DNA of 5,337 bases, taken from Verrucomicrobiales bacterium (GTDB taxonomy: Bacteria > Verrucomicrobiota > Verrucomicrobiia > Limisphaerales > UBA1100). The notes under the pieces were generated by a model. The model saw only the letters and a program-made list of their open reading frames with translations, did no database searches and was not told the DNA's origin. A program made the position numbers and the translations under genes. The DNA lies in assembly GCA_003517285.1 (NCBI GenBank), contig DPAW01000002.1, forward strand, positions 1-5,337, given 5' to 3'. Positions 4,845 to 5,337 of the stretch are shown here, piece after piece. Each line of letters begins with the position of its first letter. Positions within the stretch are counted from its first letter, which is position 1.

Positions 4845-5337
4845 ATGCCCACCCCGCTCCAGCTCATTTGCACGGATTTCGACGGCACCCTGCATTCGGA
4901 CTTCACCGAACCGCCCGTGCCGCAGTCCTTGCAGGCCAAGTTGGCCCAGTTGCAAGCCGAGGGTGCCACCTGGGTCATCAACACCGGCCGGACGCTGGAT
5001 GACCTGCGCCTCGGCATTGATCACGCTGAATTGACCGTGCATCCGGATTACGTTGTGGTGGTGGAACGGGAGATCTTTCGCTGTATAGAACACGGCTACG
5101 AACCGTTGACTGACTGGAATGACCGCTGCACCCGCACGCAGTCCGCGCTCTTTGCCTCGATCGCCGGTCGGTTGCCGGAATTGTTCGACTGGGTAAACCT
5201 GCACTTTAGTGCCAATGTGTTTGAAGATGAATGGTCTCCCTTCTGCCTGATCGCCCGCAACAACAGTGATGCCGATGCCATTCAGGAATATGTGAACGAC
5301 TTTTTTGCCGATGACCAGCAGCTGACCTTTGTGCGCA
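4845..5337 (+). CDS. HAD-superfamily hydrolase (probable phosphatase), N-terminal part (partial)
   Basis: The frame opens at ATG 4845 and stays open for 164 codons to the window edge. Motif I is DFDGTL (residues 11-16), with nucleophile Asp11 and acid/base Asp13. Motif II is Thr47 in VINTGR. After about residue 60, where a C2-type cap would begin, the sequence (DYVVVVEREIFRC and onward) looks like the Cof/sucrose-phosphatase type of HAD enzyme, which hydrolyses small phosphate esters such as sugar phosphates. The motif III Lys and motif IV acidic residues lie past the window, so the family member and substrate cannot be fixed. A GCAAGG sequence (4832-4837) seven bases before the start is a weak ribosome site. 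It is transcribed away from the TPR operon. Confidence 0.87.
   Translation, partial: MPTPLQLICTDFDGTLHSDFTEPPVPQSLQAKLAQLQAEGATWVINTGRTLDDLRLGIDHAELTVHPDYVVVVEREIFRCIEHGYEPLTDWNDRCTRTQSALFASIAGRLPELFDWVNLHFSANVFEDEWSPFCLIARNNSDADAIQEYVNDFFADDQQLTFVR

Noticed and set aside
4566..5204. Minus-strand frame of 212 codons across the HAD and TPR genes
   Set aside because: It runs antisense to the HAD motifs DFDGTL and INTGR and out of frame with the TPR repeats.

Overview
The window comes from a bacterial chromosome of fairly high GC content, most likely a member of the Verrucomicrobia or a relative in the PVC group. The pointers are the kinase/ECF-sigma pair (the HRDIKPEN ... YIAPEGPGHP type of kinase next to an ECF factor carrying a DAED motif is typical of Verrucomicrobia and Planctomycetes), a small coiled-coil protein beginning MKSAYELAMERL that I associate with Verrucomicrobia, and poor Shine-Dalgarno usage at several genes. 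This placement is an inference from protein style, not from a marker gene. No tRNA, rRNA, mobile element or CRISPR was seen.

Left part (1-1481): two cyclophilin-type peptidyl-prolyl isomerase genes are divergent around an 89-base spacer. The leftmost (minus strand, cut by the window edge) is exported. The rightward one is cytoplasmic and heads a tight three-gene operon: cyclophilin, an unrecognised 66-residue helical protein, and a Nudix hydrolase of the ADP-ribose pyrophosphatase type. Both junctions in that operon are ATGA overlaps.

Middle (1478-3166, minus strand): a membrane-tethered Ser/Thr protein kinase is followed 42 bases later by an ECF-type sigma factor, whose stop codon overlaps the stop of the convergent Nudix gene. 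This looks like a compact signalling unit in which the kinase probably controls the sigma factor. Divergent from the kinase, across a 176-base region with a conspicuous imperfect inverted repeat, is a secreted alpha-helical protein of unknown function (3343-3996).

Right part (3997-5337): a strong stem-loop terminator (4013-4045) separates the secreted-protein gene from a convergent two-gene operon on the minus strand, a TPR protein followed by a 91-residue coiled-coil protein. Divergent from that operon, behind a good sigma-70-like promoter, is a HAD-superfamily phosphatase that runs off the right edge. The most interesting item is the kinase/sigma cassette with its Ser/Thr cluster in sigma region 2; most other genes are ordinary housekeeping or small lineage-type proteins.
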